Source: Aculops lycopersici
Lineage: Eukaryota; Arthropoda; Arachnida; Trombidiformes; Eriophyidae
Direction: 5' to 3'
Assembly: GCA_015350385.1 (NCBI GenBank)
Contig: WNKI01000001.1
Span: 27,908 to 91,907 of the forward strand
Length of the DNA stretch: 64,000 bases
Within the stretch, counting starts at the first letter, position 1; each line of letters opens with the position of its first letter. The translations under genes were made by a program, and so were the position numbers. The notes below the pieces were generated by a model. That model did no database searches and was not told the origin of the DNA. It saw nothing but the letters and a program-made list of their open reading frames with translations. Below are positions 26,510 through 36,250 of the stretch, piece after piece.

Positions 26510-26842
26510 CTAGTCAAATAGACCGAACATACCGGCACCATCGTCATCCTCTTCTTCTTCCTCTTCCTTCTTCTCCTCTTTCTTCTCCTCGGCAGCGGGT
26601 GCGGCTGGGCCTACAGTTCCGCTCGAGGCGACGGGCGATCCAACTCCGGAGCCTACCTTAGATACAAGATCCTTCAGGTTGATTGAATCCACGGCCTTGG
26701 CAAACAATCCCGACCAAAACGGCTCCACCTCGATATTGGCCGCCTTGATTAGAGTCTGAAGCTTCTCGGCTGTGATTGGGCTTTCACCGTCTTGAAGTAT
26801 TAAAGCTGAGTATACGCATGCTAGTTCCTCTGTCGACGACAT
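26510..26842 (-). CDS. RpLP1: 60S acidic ribosomal protein P1
   Basis: The 110-residue protein has the P1 N-terminal helical dimerisation domain (ELACVYSALILQDGESPITAEKL, about 6-65), an Ala/Gly/Pro hinge, a Lys/Glu-rich acidic run, and the universal stalk ending DDDGAGMFGLFD that recruits translation factors (and is the ribosomal P-antigen epitope). P1 binds P2 and P0 at the ribosomal stalk. Length and motifs are typical. A perfect 9-bp palindrome lies 20 bp upstream of its start. Confidence 0.97.
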   Translation of the reverse strand: MSSTEELACVYSALILQDGESPITAEKLQTLIKAANIEVEPFWSGLFAKAVDSINLKDLVSKVGSGVGSPVASSGTVGPAAPAAEEKKEEKKEEEEEEDDDGAGMFGLFD

Positions 26843-28072
26843 GGTTAGGTTTTTTGACTAGAATACTCGATTTCGAGTATTATCTTAATATTGTATGTTG
26901 CAATATCTATGTTAGAGATATGATATGATTTTTGTTTTGACTAGCTCAGGGTTCCTATAATGAGTCCGAATTAGTAATCTTGTTTTATTTACGTTACGCG
27001 AGGTTAATTTGGGGAGCCCTGGGACATGCGCAAGGCTTGACAAGCCTCAACAACATAACAACGCGAGCGCCAAGTTCGAATCTCAACAATGGTGCCACCT
27101 TTCACGTATGAACTATCGATTGGAAAGTAGAACCTAGGCGCTCTCGATCTCCAGCTCGAAACAATCGTAAGATAAGGGATGAATTTTAGTTAGTTCGTGT
27201 TGGAGCTCATGAATCATCCATCCAACCCATCAATAACCCATGCGTAACTGGTGTCCGTTGAGGATGGAGGAATAAGCTAGAAAATCTTCCTCGCTACTCA
27301 GTGCATAGGCACCTAGTTGCTTGCAATGAGCAACAAGCTCGGTGGTCCGAGATTTTGACTTTCAGAGCTGAGTGATCTCTAGTTTCGGTCTTGACAGTTA
27401 AAATCCTCGACTATTCGCAGCGAGCGCAGGCGATGTTTCTGGTAGCTTTCAATTCATGAGGCCGGAACAATCAGAATCGTATAGTGTCTAACCCAATAAA
27501 TGCAAATCTCGGGATTTGTCTGGAACTCGACCGATTTGTTGAAAATGTAAGAGCTGACGCCATTGAAAGCGAAACTTTTCGTCAAGATCCAGAATTTGGC
27601 GCTTTAAATTTGAACGGACGCAAGCGCAATCGGCTGCGTTGGCGGCAGCAGCATTGCATTGGTGCATGCGGCCTACGCTCGTTGCAGCCCGCGGGCCGCA
27701 GCACACACACGATGGCCCAGAGCTGGCTTATCTAATGTATGTGCGCGCGGCTATTTTTTATTTTCACTACCGACGATGCTGTCGCTGCGACGAGCCTGTG
27801 TGTCGCCGTCGCTTCCAAAGCTACCGCTGTACCCAGTACGTCTCGCTCTTCCTCTCGCTGCTATTCATCACGCTCGATGATAAAAATTAAAACCCAATTG
27901 CTAGACTCGACTTATTCATCCAACTTATTGATCACAAGCTCCAAGCTCAAAGCAACTCGATCTTGACAGCGCCTGCCACAAGAAGGTTTAGCTCCGATAT
28001 ATTAGTCCTCTCTTTGCGACTTTAGAAATAACAAGTCCGCTTGCAGTTGCTCACGCGTCCTCATCGTTCAAA
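26843..28072. other. Divergent non-coding region between RPLP1 and eIF4B
   Basis: 1.2 kb with no convincing coding frame. It must contain both promoters. Features: a palindrome at 26862-26881, an E2F-like TTTGGCGC at 27595-27602 followed by a CHR-like TTTGAA at 27609-27614, and acceptor-like TTGCAG near 28046 just before the eIF4B start. GC-rich sequence fills about 27640-27800. Confidence 0.45.
26862..26881. promoter_or_regulatory. Perfect 9-bp palindrome upstream of RPLP1
   Basis: AATACTCGA, two spacer bases, then TCGAGTATT. It lies 20-39 bp before the RPLP1 start codon, so it would be in the 5' UTR or core promoter. It could be a dimeric factor site or an mRNA hairpin. No known factor is assigned. 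Confidence 0.5.
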
Positions 28073-29431
28073 ATGACAACACAAACTCATGGTAAAGGCA
28101 AGAAGAAGAATAAGGAGACCATGAAGCTGACCCTCGACGAGTTTAACCAGATCGACGCTCCTGTCGGCCACTCAGTCGTGAGTCTCAAAGTGACCGGTCT
28201 CGACTGGGCCGAGACTATGGCCGACTACGACCAGAAGTCCACCGCTGAAACCCAACAAATCATAGTTCCCACAGCACCGAGAGCTCAGAGGGGCCCGAAT
28301 GTAGACTTTGATTCATTACCAAATGAACCCCCATTCAGGGTTAGCCTGTTCAATCTGCCCATGTCGATGGAAGAGAAAGAGATCAACGAAAAGTTTTTCC
28401 CTGGACTCAGCGTGGTCCGCATCGAGATATCAAAACAAAGCACCACAGTCGAGTTCAGCTCGAAGGACGACATGTACGAGGCACTATGCAAGGATGGCTC
28501 TCTGATCAAAAATAGAACTGTCAATGTACTACCCTATGGTCAGGAGCCCCCGTCAAATTATTCAGATCGATATGGTGGGCGTGGTGGTGGCGGTTACGGA
28601 GATCGTTACGGCGACAGGCAGCATGGTGGTGGCTTCGGTGCTAGATCTGGCGACAGGTTCGGCGACAGACAGGGAAGCGGATTTGGTGGTGGAAGAGACC
28701 GGGACTCTGGTTACACTGGGTTCAATAGATCCGGGTACAATCAACCACGCAATGCCGGCGGCTTTGGCGATAGATTCCAAGCAAGAGAGCCAATGCGAGA
28801 CAGTCTAAGAGGTCAGTACACATCAGGAGCGAGTGAGGCGGAGGCCGAGGAGTCAACCAACTGGAGAGCCAGACCAAACTCGCGACCGTCTGTGCCAGTG
28901 CCCCCCGCTCCAGCACCCTCTTTCAACGGTTCCAGACAGCCGTTTGTGCGAGGATTGGACCCAAGACAGGAACCCTCGTCCAACTACCAGCGCCCGCCGC
29001 CCTCGAACTCGTACCAGCAAGAATCTTACCATCAATCACGACACCAGCATCATAACCAACCTCACAACAATGCACCCTATTCACAACAATACAACCAATC
29101 AAATAGTAGGCCCTTGTCCTCTTCATCCACCGAGGATAGGCCCAAACTGGTGCTTAAACCACGTCAGAAGCCACTGGATACTGAAGACGTGCCAGTTAGT
29201 AGGAATGAGGCTATATTTGGCAAGGCCAAGCCTAGCGCTCTGCCCTATCAAAAGATGAACGAAATCGAAGAAAAGCTGAAGGCCGTCCAAATAAGCAAAT
29301 CAGAAAAGAGTGAGCCAGCGAGTAAAACTCAACCAGAGCAACAAGCACAACCAACAGATCCACCTCATGAGCAAAAGCAACAGGCGCAACAACAACAAAA
29401 TCAACCATCTCCACCAAACTTGCAACAATGA
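28073..29431 (+). CDS. eIF4B: eIF4B, translation initiation factor
   Basis: eIF4B boosts the helicase eIF4A during mRNA scanning. Diagnostic blocks are a Lys-rich N-terminus (KGKKKNKE), the VPTAPRAQRGPNVDFDSLP segment just before the RRM, an RRM at about 86-160 with FNLP and FSSKDDMYEAL elements, a Gly/Asp/Arg/Tyr-rich repeat region (about 165-235) that mediates self-association, and the conserved RPKLVLKPR...EAIFGKAKPS block (about 357-387). A Gln-rich end closes the protein. 452 residues is shorter than vertebrate eIF4B (about 610) but complete in domains. Part of this gene is duplicated at 16184-16588. It converges on eIF2B gamma. Confidence 0.93.
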   Translation: MTTQTHGKGKKKNKETMKLTLDEFNQIDAPVGHSVVSLKVTGLDWAETMADYDQKSTAETQQIIVPTAPRAQRGPNVDFDSLPNEPPFRVSLFNLPMSMEEKEINEKFFPGLSVVRIEISKQSTTVEFSSKDDMYEALCKDGSLIKNRTVNVLPYGQEPPSNYSDRYGGRGGGGYGDRYGDRQHGGGFGARSGDRFGDRQGSGFGGGRDRDSGYTGFNRSGYNQPRNAGGFGDRFQAREPMRDSLRGQYTSGASEAEAEESTNWRARPNSRPSVPVPPAPAPSFNGSRQPFVRGLDPRQEPSSNYQRPPPSNSYQQESYHQSRHQHHNQPHNNAPYSQQYNQSNSRPLSSSSTEDRPKLVLKPRQKPLDTEDVPVSRNEAIFGKAKPSALPYQKMNEIEEKLKAVQISKSEKSEPASKTQPEQQAQPTDPPHEQKQQAQQQQNQPSPPNLQQ

Positions 29432-29631
29432 ACAAATTGTTGAGGGTTATGCACGCAGGTCGCTTGCCGGTCGATCACAGATAGCAATTCTTCTCTTAAA
29501 ATGATGTTTTGACCATCCTTCTAAAGTAAAATTACTAATTAGATTATCACTATATTCTAAATCTAAAACTAACTTGATATGCTCTTTCCAAGCTCTAGTT
29601 TCATTCGTTGTTGTCTCCAATTTAGGCCTCT

Positions 29632-29637
29632 TTTATT
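29632..29637 (-). terminator. Polyadenylation signal of eIF2B gamma
   Basis: On the minus strand AATAAA follows the eIF2B gamma stop codon after only 5 bp, so the 3' UTR would be extremely short (about 20-30 nt). Confidence 0.6.
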
Positions 29638-29642
29638 AATCA

Positions 29643-31049
29643 TCAATCGTCCTCAACAACGAGGGGATCGGTAAGGTCAATAGCGTGTCCATCCTCGACT
29701 TCGCTACTGAGTTTCCTACCATCAGGTATAGTTTGTCTATAGCCCACAATACATGACTTGAGGTCACATTTTGTCCCTATGCGCGCATTATTGCCCACTA
29801 TGCACTCGGTCAAATTTGTGTTTTGTCCGATCTCGACATTGTCCATAATAACACAATCGAATAATTTACACTTACTACCGATCTTGCAATTGCTTCCGAT
29901 AGACCCCTTCTTTATGACACACTTCTCGCCGATAGTCGTAGACTCACCTATCAAGCATTCCTTAATAGAAGTGGTATTCTTCAAGCCGAAGACGTTGGAA
30001 ATGACCTTAGCCTCTTTGTTTGAGTCTAGGTAACTTCCTACGGTGTTAACACGGTAGGCGGGCATGTCTTTTATGACTATGGCGTGGCAAGAAGGATTTG
30101 GTTTGAAGTTATTAGATTTTTGAAAGTATGTTGACTGTGTTACGTTTCGAGGATTGAATAAGTCCAGCTTCTCTTGAAGCTCAATCTCGTAATCAGAGAC
30201 ACCGGTATTTCTACCGACTCCATCTACATCGTCATCCTCAATGTTATCGATCACATTTTTCTGGTTCGTGAACTGTCTCGAAACCAAAAGTGGGATCATT
30301 TCGCCTTTAAGGACAGCTCTGTCTTGATTGGAATCGATAAAGTCTAGTGCGTTCTTTTTGAAAATATACACATGAGTATCCAAAAACTTAGAGTAGACTT
30401 CGAGGGAAGGGTGTAAGGCAAGCTCTTTGCTTCTGATACGTAGTTTTTGTTTCAGATCTCTTTCTGAATGCATGAAAACAATCTTGTTGGCCGAGTATCC
30501 GCTATCGGCTGTCAAGTCGATCTTATCTAATGGTTCTACAGCGATGAGATCTCTCATGAAGTGCTCTTTTTCCTTCTTACCCGGAACTGTTCGAGTGAGA
30601 AAGTACTTGGGATTATCAGAGAGTAACATTGAGAGGGTTGGATCATATAGTCTATAATGGTTTACTAAAGCTGACAAAGCCTTCGGATCGATGATTGTGT
30701 CGCAGCTGTGTACTATGAAGTCCTCTCTGATCCTGTCTGCAATCTCGTGTATGCTTTGCGCAGTCCCACAGTCATTTTTCGTTGGCACTACTGCATACTC
30801 GAGGGTTAGATTCTTGAAGGAATTGAATTTTTTATGACAATATTGCTTTATATCATTCTCGTGGATGTCTGGCACCAGAACAATAATCCTAGTTACCCCG
30901 ACTAGCCTAAGTCCTGTGATGGCATACCATATCAAGCACTGGTTGCCAACAGGTAATAGACACTTCGGTCGACCACGAGTTAGTTCGACCATCCTGCTTC
31001 CAGCACCTGCCGCTAATACAATGGCTTCCAACTTCATGATTGCTTTCAA
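29643..31049 (-). CDS. eIF2Bgamma: eIF2B gamma subunit
   Basis: Gamma pairs with epsilon in the catalytic half of the eIF2B decamer. The nucleotidyltransferase-like domain begins at residue 6 (LEAIVLAAGAGSRM...GRPKCLLPVGN), with DCGTAQSIHEIADRI and the IVHSCDTIID block at about 115-125. A disordered acidic insert lies near 270-285. The C-terminal left-handed beta-helix (about 365-450) shows isoleucine-patch hexapeptides (IGESTTIGEKCVIKKGSIG, CIVGNNARIGTKCDL). 468 residues is normal. The start could be Met1 or Met5. Having both gamma and epsilon within 8 kb is notable, but nothing shows they are co-transcribed. Confidence 0.95.
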   Translation of the reverse strand: MKAIMKLEAIVLAAGAGSRMVELTRGRPKCLLPVGNQCLIWYAITGLRLVGVTRIIVLVPDIHENDIKQYCHKKFNSFKNLTLEYAVVPTKNDCGTAQSIHEIADRIREDFIVHSCDTIIDPKALSALVNHYRLYDPTLSMLLSDNPKYFLTRTVPGKKEKEHFMRDLIAVEPLDKIDLTADSGYSANKIVFMHSERDLKQKLRIRSKELALHPSLEVYSKFLDTHVYIFKKNALDFIDSNQDRAVLKGEMIPLLVSRQFTNQKNVIDNIEDDDVDGVGRNTGVSDYEIELQEKLDLFNPRNVTQSTYFQKSNNFKPNPSCHAIVIKDMPAYRVNTVGSYLDSNKEAKVISNVFGLKNTTSIKECLIGESTTIGEKCVIKKGSIGSNCKIGSKCKLFDCVIMDNVEIGQNTNLTECIVGNNARIGTKCDLKSCIVGYRQTIPDGRKLSSEVEDGHAIDLTDPLVVEDD

Positions 31050-31903
31050 GCTTGGATAGAATATTCTGGCTGTCGATATTCATAAATTTGAACGAGTTAT
31101 TCATATGATTAAAGGATGAAATATTTCTTGCTGTCACACGAACCAAAATATTGTGGTCTGTTTTTGGAGAACAACATGCGTGCGTCCCATCTACAGGGTG
31201 GTGCATGAGAGCTTGAACGCACTCGAAAGCATTGAGATTCTAAGGCTCATCGTCTCTAGCTGAAGTTTGGGTAGCTTGATTGACCATGGTGTTCTTCTCT
31301 ATTTCCAAACAGGAAAAGAACAAAAATTTGAGATTTAGTCCACGAGTGTCGATCAAAATGTCGGACCCCAACAATTTAACCTAGTGAACCTCCACGATTA
31401 CACAAGTCCAGTGACACGACGGGCAGAAACATCAAGAGACTAGATCTGGTTATCTTCTAAACGCGAGTTGGAATCATTTATGATCATCTGTTTCTATCAT
31501 TACTTACAGTTGAGCCTATACCCGGATTCGTTCCCTACGAGAAGTCACCAATAGATATGAAATGTTGTCGAGCCAACTAAGTGGATGGAGTTATTCTGCC
31601 CGTTGTGGTTGTCACCTGTTGTTTTGAAACATTCAGGTGCTAGTTCCCCGTCAGATGCTAGCGTGATTGTGCAAAGTAGCAATCACGGAGGGTTTCAGCG
31701 TACTGTTAATTAAAGAGATCACGTCACAAGGTCATGGTGACAATCAGTAGAAACGCTCAGTACAGTGCATTGAACGCGTCGACACCGATACACTCTCACT
31801 TTATTGCCACTTTCCAAGCGTCTAAAACTCCGACAAAACTTAACCGGTGAACTTATATAGATACTAGAGATGAACTGTTAGATACTCTATCATTATTCCA
31901 ATC
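31050..31903. other. Divergent non-coding region between eIF2B gamma and the OCA2-like permease
   Basis: 854 bp with no convincing gene. It must contain both promoters. No TATA/initiator pair was recognised with confidence. Confidence 0.4.
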
Positions 31904-33715
31904 ATGAGTTCAAGCAGAAGATGGTTAAAAAATCTATCCGTCACCATATTGTTAGTAGTTGTAATTGCTTCTTTTGTCTTGAGCTCCATAGGATGGCGCC
32001 TATTCGAGAGCTCGGAGTCGAGCCGGATTATAATCGCAACCTGCGTACTATTAATCATGTACGCGCTCATGATATTCGAAGTGGTCGACCGAACTCTAGC
32101 CGCTCTGATTGGAGCCGCAATGTCCATCGCCGCTCACGACTGTCTGATAGGATATGCCACTATGGAAGAGATCATCAGGTGGGAGGACCTGGAGACACTG
32201 TCGCTTCTCTTTGGAATGATGATTATAGTGAATGTCCTTAGCGAGTCTGGCCTATTCAACTTTCTGGCCGTCTGGTCATACGATAAATCTGGCGGCCACT
32301 TTTGGTTACTCATCAGTATTATGATGGCAATCACAGGTATACTCTCGGCCTTAATGGATAACGTGTCCACTATGCTCCTCATGTCGCCCACCCTAATCAA
32401 GCTAAGCGAGTTGGAACATCTAGATCCAAGATATGTGCTCATGATTATGGTGTTAGCCTGCAACATTGGAGGTTGTGCAACGCCAGTAGGAGATCCTCCA
32501 AATTTGATTATTATCGGAGATCCAATCTCAAGCTCGCTAGGAGTTACATTCGGCACCTTCACAGCCACTTGTGGCCCCTGCGCGATTCTCTGCTTGGGCG
32601 CTCAGCTGCTCTACCTAAAAATTGTTTATAAGAACAAGAACAGTTTCCGGCCGAAGAAGCAATCCAAACAGCTTGAGCCCACCGAGGGCACCATCATTGA
32701 GCGTCCAATAAACTACGCGATCCCATCAAGCAAGCAATTGGTTGTGGAGTACCATCAACTGCTAAAGCTCAAAAACCTGGCCGATGAACTCGGCGAACTT
32801 GTCACCGAGGATTGCCGGATGCTTAAATCTCAACTTGAAACAATAACTGCCAATCATCAGGCCGTAATCGAGAGGGATGAGTTGAAGTCACGTAAAGAGC
32901 AGCTGCCAGATGTTATAGACCAATCGATGGTTAGAAGAGGATCTCGTCTAGATTCCACCAAGATCAAAGCACTAAGGTCAACTTATTCCATCAAAAATAA
33001 GACCATCTTAATTCAATCATTGAGTGTGCTAGTGATAACTGTGCTACTTTTCTTCATTCAATCAATACCCGAGATCAACTTGACTTTAGGATGGGTTAGT
33101 TTATTCGCTGGACTCAGTCTACTGGTCCTGAGTTCGTCTACCAAGATGAATCAGGAGAATTCAGAGGAGGAGGAGGAGGAGGATAACTTTACAAGGATAA
33201 TCAATAGAATTGAGTGGCCCACGCTGATCTTCTTCTTCGCCTTGTTCATTGTGATGGAGGTCATGGCCAAGCTTGGGCTCATAGTATTCCTAGGCCGACA
33301 GGTGACACATTTAATCAACCTCATTCCGTCCGGTTCCTTGAGATCCATGGGCGCGATAACAATTGTACTTTGGTCATCAGGTATAGCCTCCGCCTGCATC
33401 GACAATGTGCCTTTTACCTCCATGATGATCAAAGTACTCGGCTCGTTAGTTATCCAATCGAGAGCGGCGGACCCTACCAGCGCTAGTCTACGCCTCGTGC
33501 CTCTCGTCTATTCGCTGGTGTTTGGTGCATGTCTTGGAGGAAATGGAACCATAATCGGTGCCTCTGCCAATTTGGTCACCGCAGGCATCGCAGCGCGAGA
33601 AGGTTTTCCAATATCGTTCAACAAGTTTGCAGGCTTCGCAGCGCCCATCACTATACTCACCCTCCTAGTCTCTAACATATATCTCATCGTAGTTTTCGTA
33701 CTGTTAGAGTGGTAG
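31904..33715 (+). CDS. OCA2/P-protein-like ion transporter (ArsB/NhaD superfamily)
   Basis: A 603-residue multi-pass membrane protein with about twelve helices in two inverted halves. The paired motifs are diagnostic: ALMDNVSTMLLMSPTLI then CATPVGDPPNLIIIGDP (about 160-212) in the first half, and CIDNVPFTSMMI then GNGTIIGASANLVTAGIAAREG (about 500-565) in the second. This arrangement is that of the OCA2 'pink-eyed dilution' protein and its bacterial ArsB/NhaD-type relatives, which move anions or exchange protons. In animals OCA2 affects organelle pH and pigment. A cytosolic loop at about 240-365 separates the halves. The long extracytosolic N-terminal domain of vertebrate OCA2 is absent. Substrate unknown. 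Confidence 0.88.
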   Translation: MSSSRRWLKNLSVTILLVVVIASFVLSSIGWRLFESSESSRIIIATCVLLIMYALMIFEVVDRTLAALIGAAMSIAAHDCLIGYATMEEIIRWEDLETLSLLFGMMIIVNVLSESGLFNFLAVWSYDKSGGHFWLLISIMMAITGILSALMDNVSTMLLMSPTLIKLSELEHLDPRYVLMIMVLACNIGGCATPVGDPPNLIIIGDPISSSLGVTFGTFTATCGPCAILCLGAQLLYLKIVYKNKNSFRPKKQSKQLEPTEGTIIERPINYAIPSSKQLVVEYHQLLKLKNLADELGELVTEDCRMLKSQLETITANHQAVIERDELKSRKEQLPDVIDQSMVRRGSRLDSTKIKALRSTYSIKNKTILIQSLSVLVITVLLFFIQSIPEINLTLGWVSLFAGLSLLVLSSSTKMNQENSEEEEEEDNFTRIINRIEWPTLIFFFALFIVMEVMAKLGLIVFLGRQVTHLINLIPSGSLRSMGAITIVLWSSGIASACIDNVPFTSMMIKVLGSLVIQSRAADPTSASLRLVPLVYSLVFGACLGGNGTIIGASANLVTAGIAAREGFPISFNKFAGFAAPITILTLLVSNIYLIVVFVLLEW

Positions 33716-33865
33716 GTCGTCCATCCGGAGCTAGGATGACAATTTGTATCTAGCTTGTGCTGCTTCTTATGAGATCAATAATAACTGTTTTTATCTAAGT
33801 GATTGCGTTATTGTATCACTGGTCGAAGAAAACTCGGATCGAGCTCATCTTTATTGTTTCACTTT

Positions 33866-33870
<5 letters not shown>

Positions 33871-33913
<43 letters not shown>
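33871..33913. repeat. (GA)n microsatellite
   Basis: An uninterrupted GA run of about 21 units lies between the convergent OCA2-like and RNF19-like genes. It is followed by an impure GCGAGAGAAAGAG tail. Confidence 0.95.
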
Positions 33914-33920
<7 letters not shown>

Positions 33921-33936
33921 AAGAGGTACAATTGAG

Positions 33937-35619
33937 TCACCCCAAAGTGGCGCCTTTGCGATCCATCTTCTGGAGCGTAGATTTGGCAGACGTCTGACTT
34001 GCTTGATTTGAAAGTGGAGCTTCTGTCAAGCTGGCGGCTAATTGTGTTCCCTGTCGACCGGAAGGGCCGGCTGCCACTTGTTGTTGGCTGGAATTATGCA
34101 CCTCGGCTGGCACGAGGGTATAGCCCGACTCCTTGCTGATGATAGAGCCGGCGAGAGCACGGGTACTGTTGCCATCGTCGGCAACGTTGCTGCTGATCAT
34201 ACTTCCAGCAAGAGCGGCGTTCGAAGCACTCTCGCGATCCTCGCGCTCGACGGTGGTCACGTGGCCGATGCTATTTGTTTCGAGCGATATGTTTGACATG
34301 TAGAGAGAGGTCTCGCCGATACTTGGGTCTCCGAGTCGGTGGCTGAGCGCAGTGTCGATACTAGTCACATCGGCAGCCTGAACTCCCGTGCTCCTGCCCA
34401 ACTGGAACTGTTGCTGTAAATTCTCGAGACTGGGCGCCGCCGACAGGCAGCCACCTGAGGATCTGCACAAACTAAGTGGCACCACTCCATAGACGTACCC
34501 GAGGAGAATAGGAATCCCTACTGCGAGCGCCACTGCGGAAACGATCGGGGAGACGACAAACGACAACAACACCCCTCCAGTGATGATTGCGTTCTTCTTG
34601 TACCGACTAAAGGGTTTTCGTTCGAGCCGGTTGCGCAACTTGCGTGCCGCCCAAACGGGAATTCCGATCACAATTGCGGGAACCGCCACGCCGGCTATGA
34701 GGATGATGCAAATGGGCGCGCCCACGAGCATGCCGAGTTGCCAGAGAAGCTTCTTCTTGCGACTCCAGGGTTTTTTGCCCCAAAAGGTGCAGCCGCTGGG
34801 GCTGAAATAGTGGAGGTCTGAGATCTCTTTCATGCAGAGCCAACAGAATTCGGTCTCACAAATGCTGCAAGTCATGTGGTTGCAGGATCCGTCGTTCATT
34901 TTGATTATTCGACTCGAGCACACGGGACACTCTTTTATGTCCTCGGCTCGGATCGACGCCTGCTGACTAGATTTTGAGGATTTCCGGTTGGCCGGAGTGT
35001 GGCTAGATTCTTCGATGAAGTCGATGATGTTGTGGGTGTTCACTAAGCGCTTGTTGCGCTGGATGCTGGCGGCACTGCAAGTTTGGTCGGGGTGCCAATC
35101 CTGCTTGCAGTGATAACAGAAGGAGGTGTTGCAGCCGTCGCGGGCACAAACCAGCTTGGGACAACTGGCGCAGCCCGTGGCTAGAACCACGTAGCCGCAA
35201 TCGGGCGCCGGGCACCAGCGGGCGTCGGGCTCGGCGGCCAGAACGCGGCGTAGCATGAAGTTCTCGTACTTTAGATAGAACTTTTCATTCTGGAGGATGC
35301 CCTTTATGGTGTTGGGGTGGAGTAGCTCCGAGCAGATGGGACAGGTGATGTTCAGTCGGCTGTGATTGATCTCAGTTAGGAGGTAGCGTTGCATGCAGTC
35401 GAGACAGACGCGATGTCGGCAGCTGTCCAGCGCCGGCGTCGACGACTCCACTACCAGGAGCACGCAAAGGGGACACTCGATATACTTCTTGCCGTCGACT
35501 TCGGTGGCCGAACAGTTTATGGTGGGTATTGCTGTGGTTGCGGCTGACGAGGGGGCCGACCCATCGTTGCGCCCGACCTCCTTGCTGCTTGTTCTTGTTG
35601 TTGAATTGCTTGAGTCCAT
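33937..35619 (-). CDS. RNF19: RNF19-type RBR E3 ubiquitin ligase, membrane anchored
   Basis: RING1 lies at about 48-97 (CPLC...CRHRVCLDC...CPIC). An IBR with CPAPDCGYVV...CPKLVC...SFCYHCKQDWHPDQTC follows, then RING2 near 225-265 (CPVCSSRIIKMNDGSCNHMTC...EFCWLCMKEISDLHYFSPSGCTFWGKKPWSRKKK). The Cys in GSCNHM is the expected thioester-forming residue of RBR ligases. Two hydrophobic regions (about 290-322 and 343-380, the second containing VYGVVPLSLCR) match the RNF19A/B membrane anchors almost residue for residue. The tail is Ser-rich and shorter than in vertebrates (560 against about 800 residues). RNF19 acts on misfolded or membrane proteins at the ER. Strong call to family level. Confidence 0.94.
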   Translation of the reverse strand: MDSSNSTTRTSSKEVGRNDGSAPSSAATTAIPTINCSATEVDGKKYIECPLCVLLVVESSTPALDSCRHRVCLDCMQRYLLTEINHSRLNITCPICSELLHPNTIKGILQNEKFYLKYENFMLRRVLAAEPDARWCPAPDCGYVVLATGCASCPKLVCARDGCNTSFCYHCKQDWHPDQTCSAASIQRNKRLVNTHNIIDFIEESSHTPANRKSSKSSQQASIRAEDIKECPVCSSRIIKMNDGSCNHMTCSICETEFCWLCMKEISDLHYFSPSGCTFWGKKPWSRKKKLLWQLGMLVGAPICIILIAGVAVPAIVIGIPVWAARKLRNRLERKPFSRYKKNAIITGGVLLSFVVSPIVSAVALAVGIPILLGYVYGVVPLSLCRSSGGCLSAAPSLENLQQQFQLGRSTGVQAADVTSIDTALSHRLGDPSIGETSLYMSNISLETNSIGHVTTVEREDRESASNAALAGSMISSNVADDGNSTRALAGSIISKESGYTLVPAEVHNSSQQQVAAGPSGRQGTQLAASLTEAPLSNQASQTSAKSTLQKMDRKGATLG

Positions 35620-36250
35620 TGAGATTTGCCTTACGTGGCTGGCTCATCGGGGAAACTAATAGACACCCGAGAGACTGAAGATTGGTGAGGCCAATTGATG
35701 AATAGATTGGTTCTTAATTGTAAATGGAAAACAGAAATAGTCGCTGCCTGGCCGAGTCATCGGGTATCGCCAGTACAGCAGAGGCAAAGTTTGCGTAGGA
35801 TTTTATTATTTATTTACGTCGTTGTTCGCCTGTGTGTGTTACGCTGACGTTGCGTCCCTGGCTAACTCATCGCTGATTGCACTGAGTGCCACCCCCACGC
35901 GCTGGCAACCCACAGACGGCAACACGAGGGGGTCGCAATGACACCGCACTTGTTTGCCCCATCAAACGGCGCCGCTCGCACAACATGGTGCCCTTTTCCA
36001 TAGGCCCAACGAGCGGCAAGGTGAGTAGCGTCGGGCTAGGTGCACGAAGCTCGTCCAAGCTGCGCAAGCTCCATCGTCCTACCGAAGCCACCGGCGCCCT
36101 TGAGTTTGGGTCGCCTGCAACGAGCTGCGCCGCCAACCCAAAACCCAATCACCGTTAACTCGTCAGGCCGAATAGACCCACAAGCTCACCTGGCGCAGAA
36201 GTTCGCAAAACTCTATTGTTCGTGTTAGAGCACGCGAGCAACAGGCGCAC
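35620..36250. other. Gap between RNF19-like and dynein genes
   Basis: 631 bp with no gene recognised. It should contain the RNF19 promoter and the dynein 3' UTR. Minus-strand AATAAA-like signals occur near 35800-35815 (TTTATTATTTATTTA on the plus strand). Confidence 0.45.

Noticed and set aside
27060..27100. GTTCGAATC, resembling a tRNA T loop
   Set aside because: No matching T stem, acceptor or D arm around it.
23389..31049. Translation-factor operon (eIF2B epsilon, RPLP1, eIF4B, eIF2B gamma)
   Set aside because: The genes alternate strands with separate promoters and include TFIIE alpha; proximity is better explained by genome compactness.
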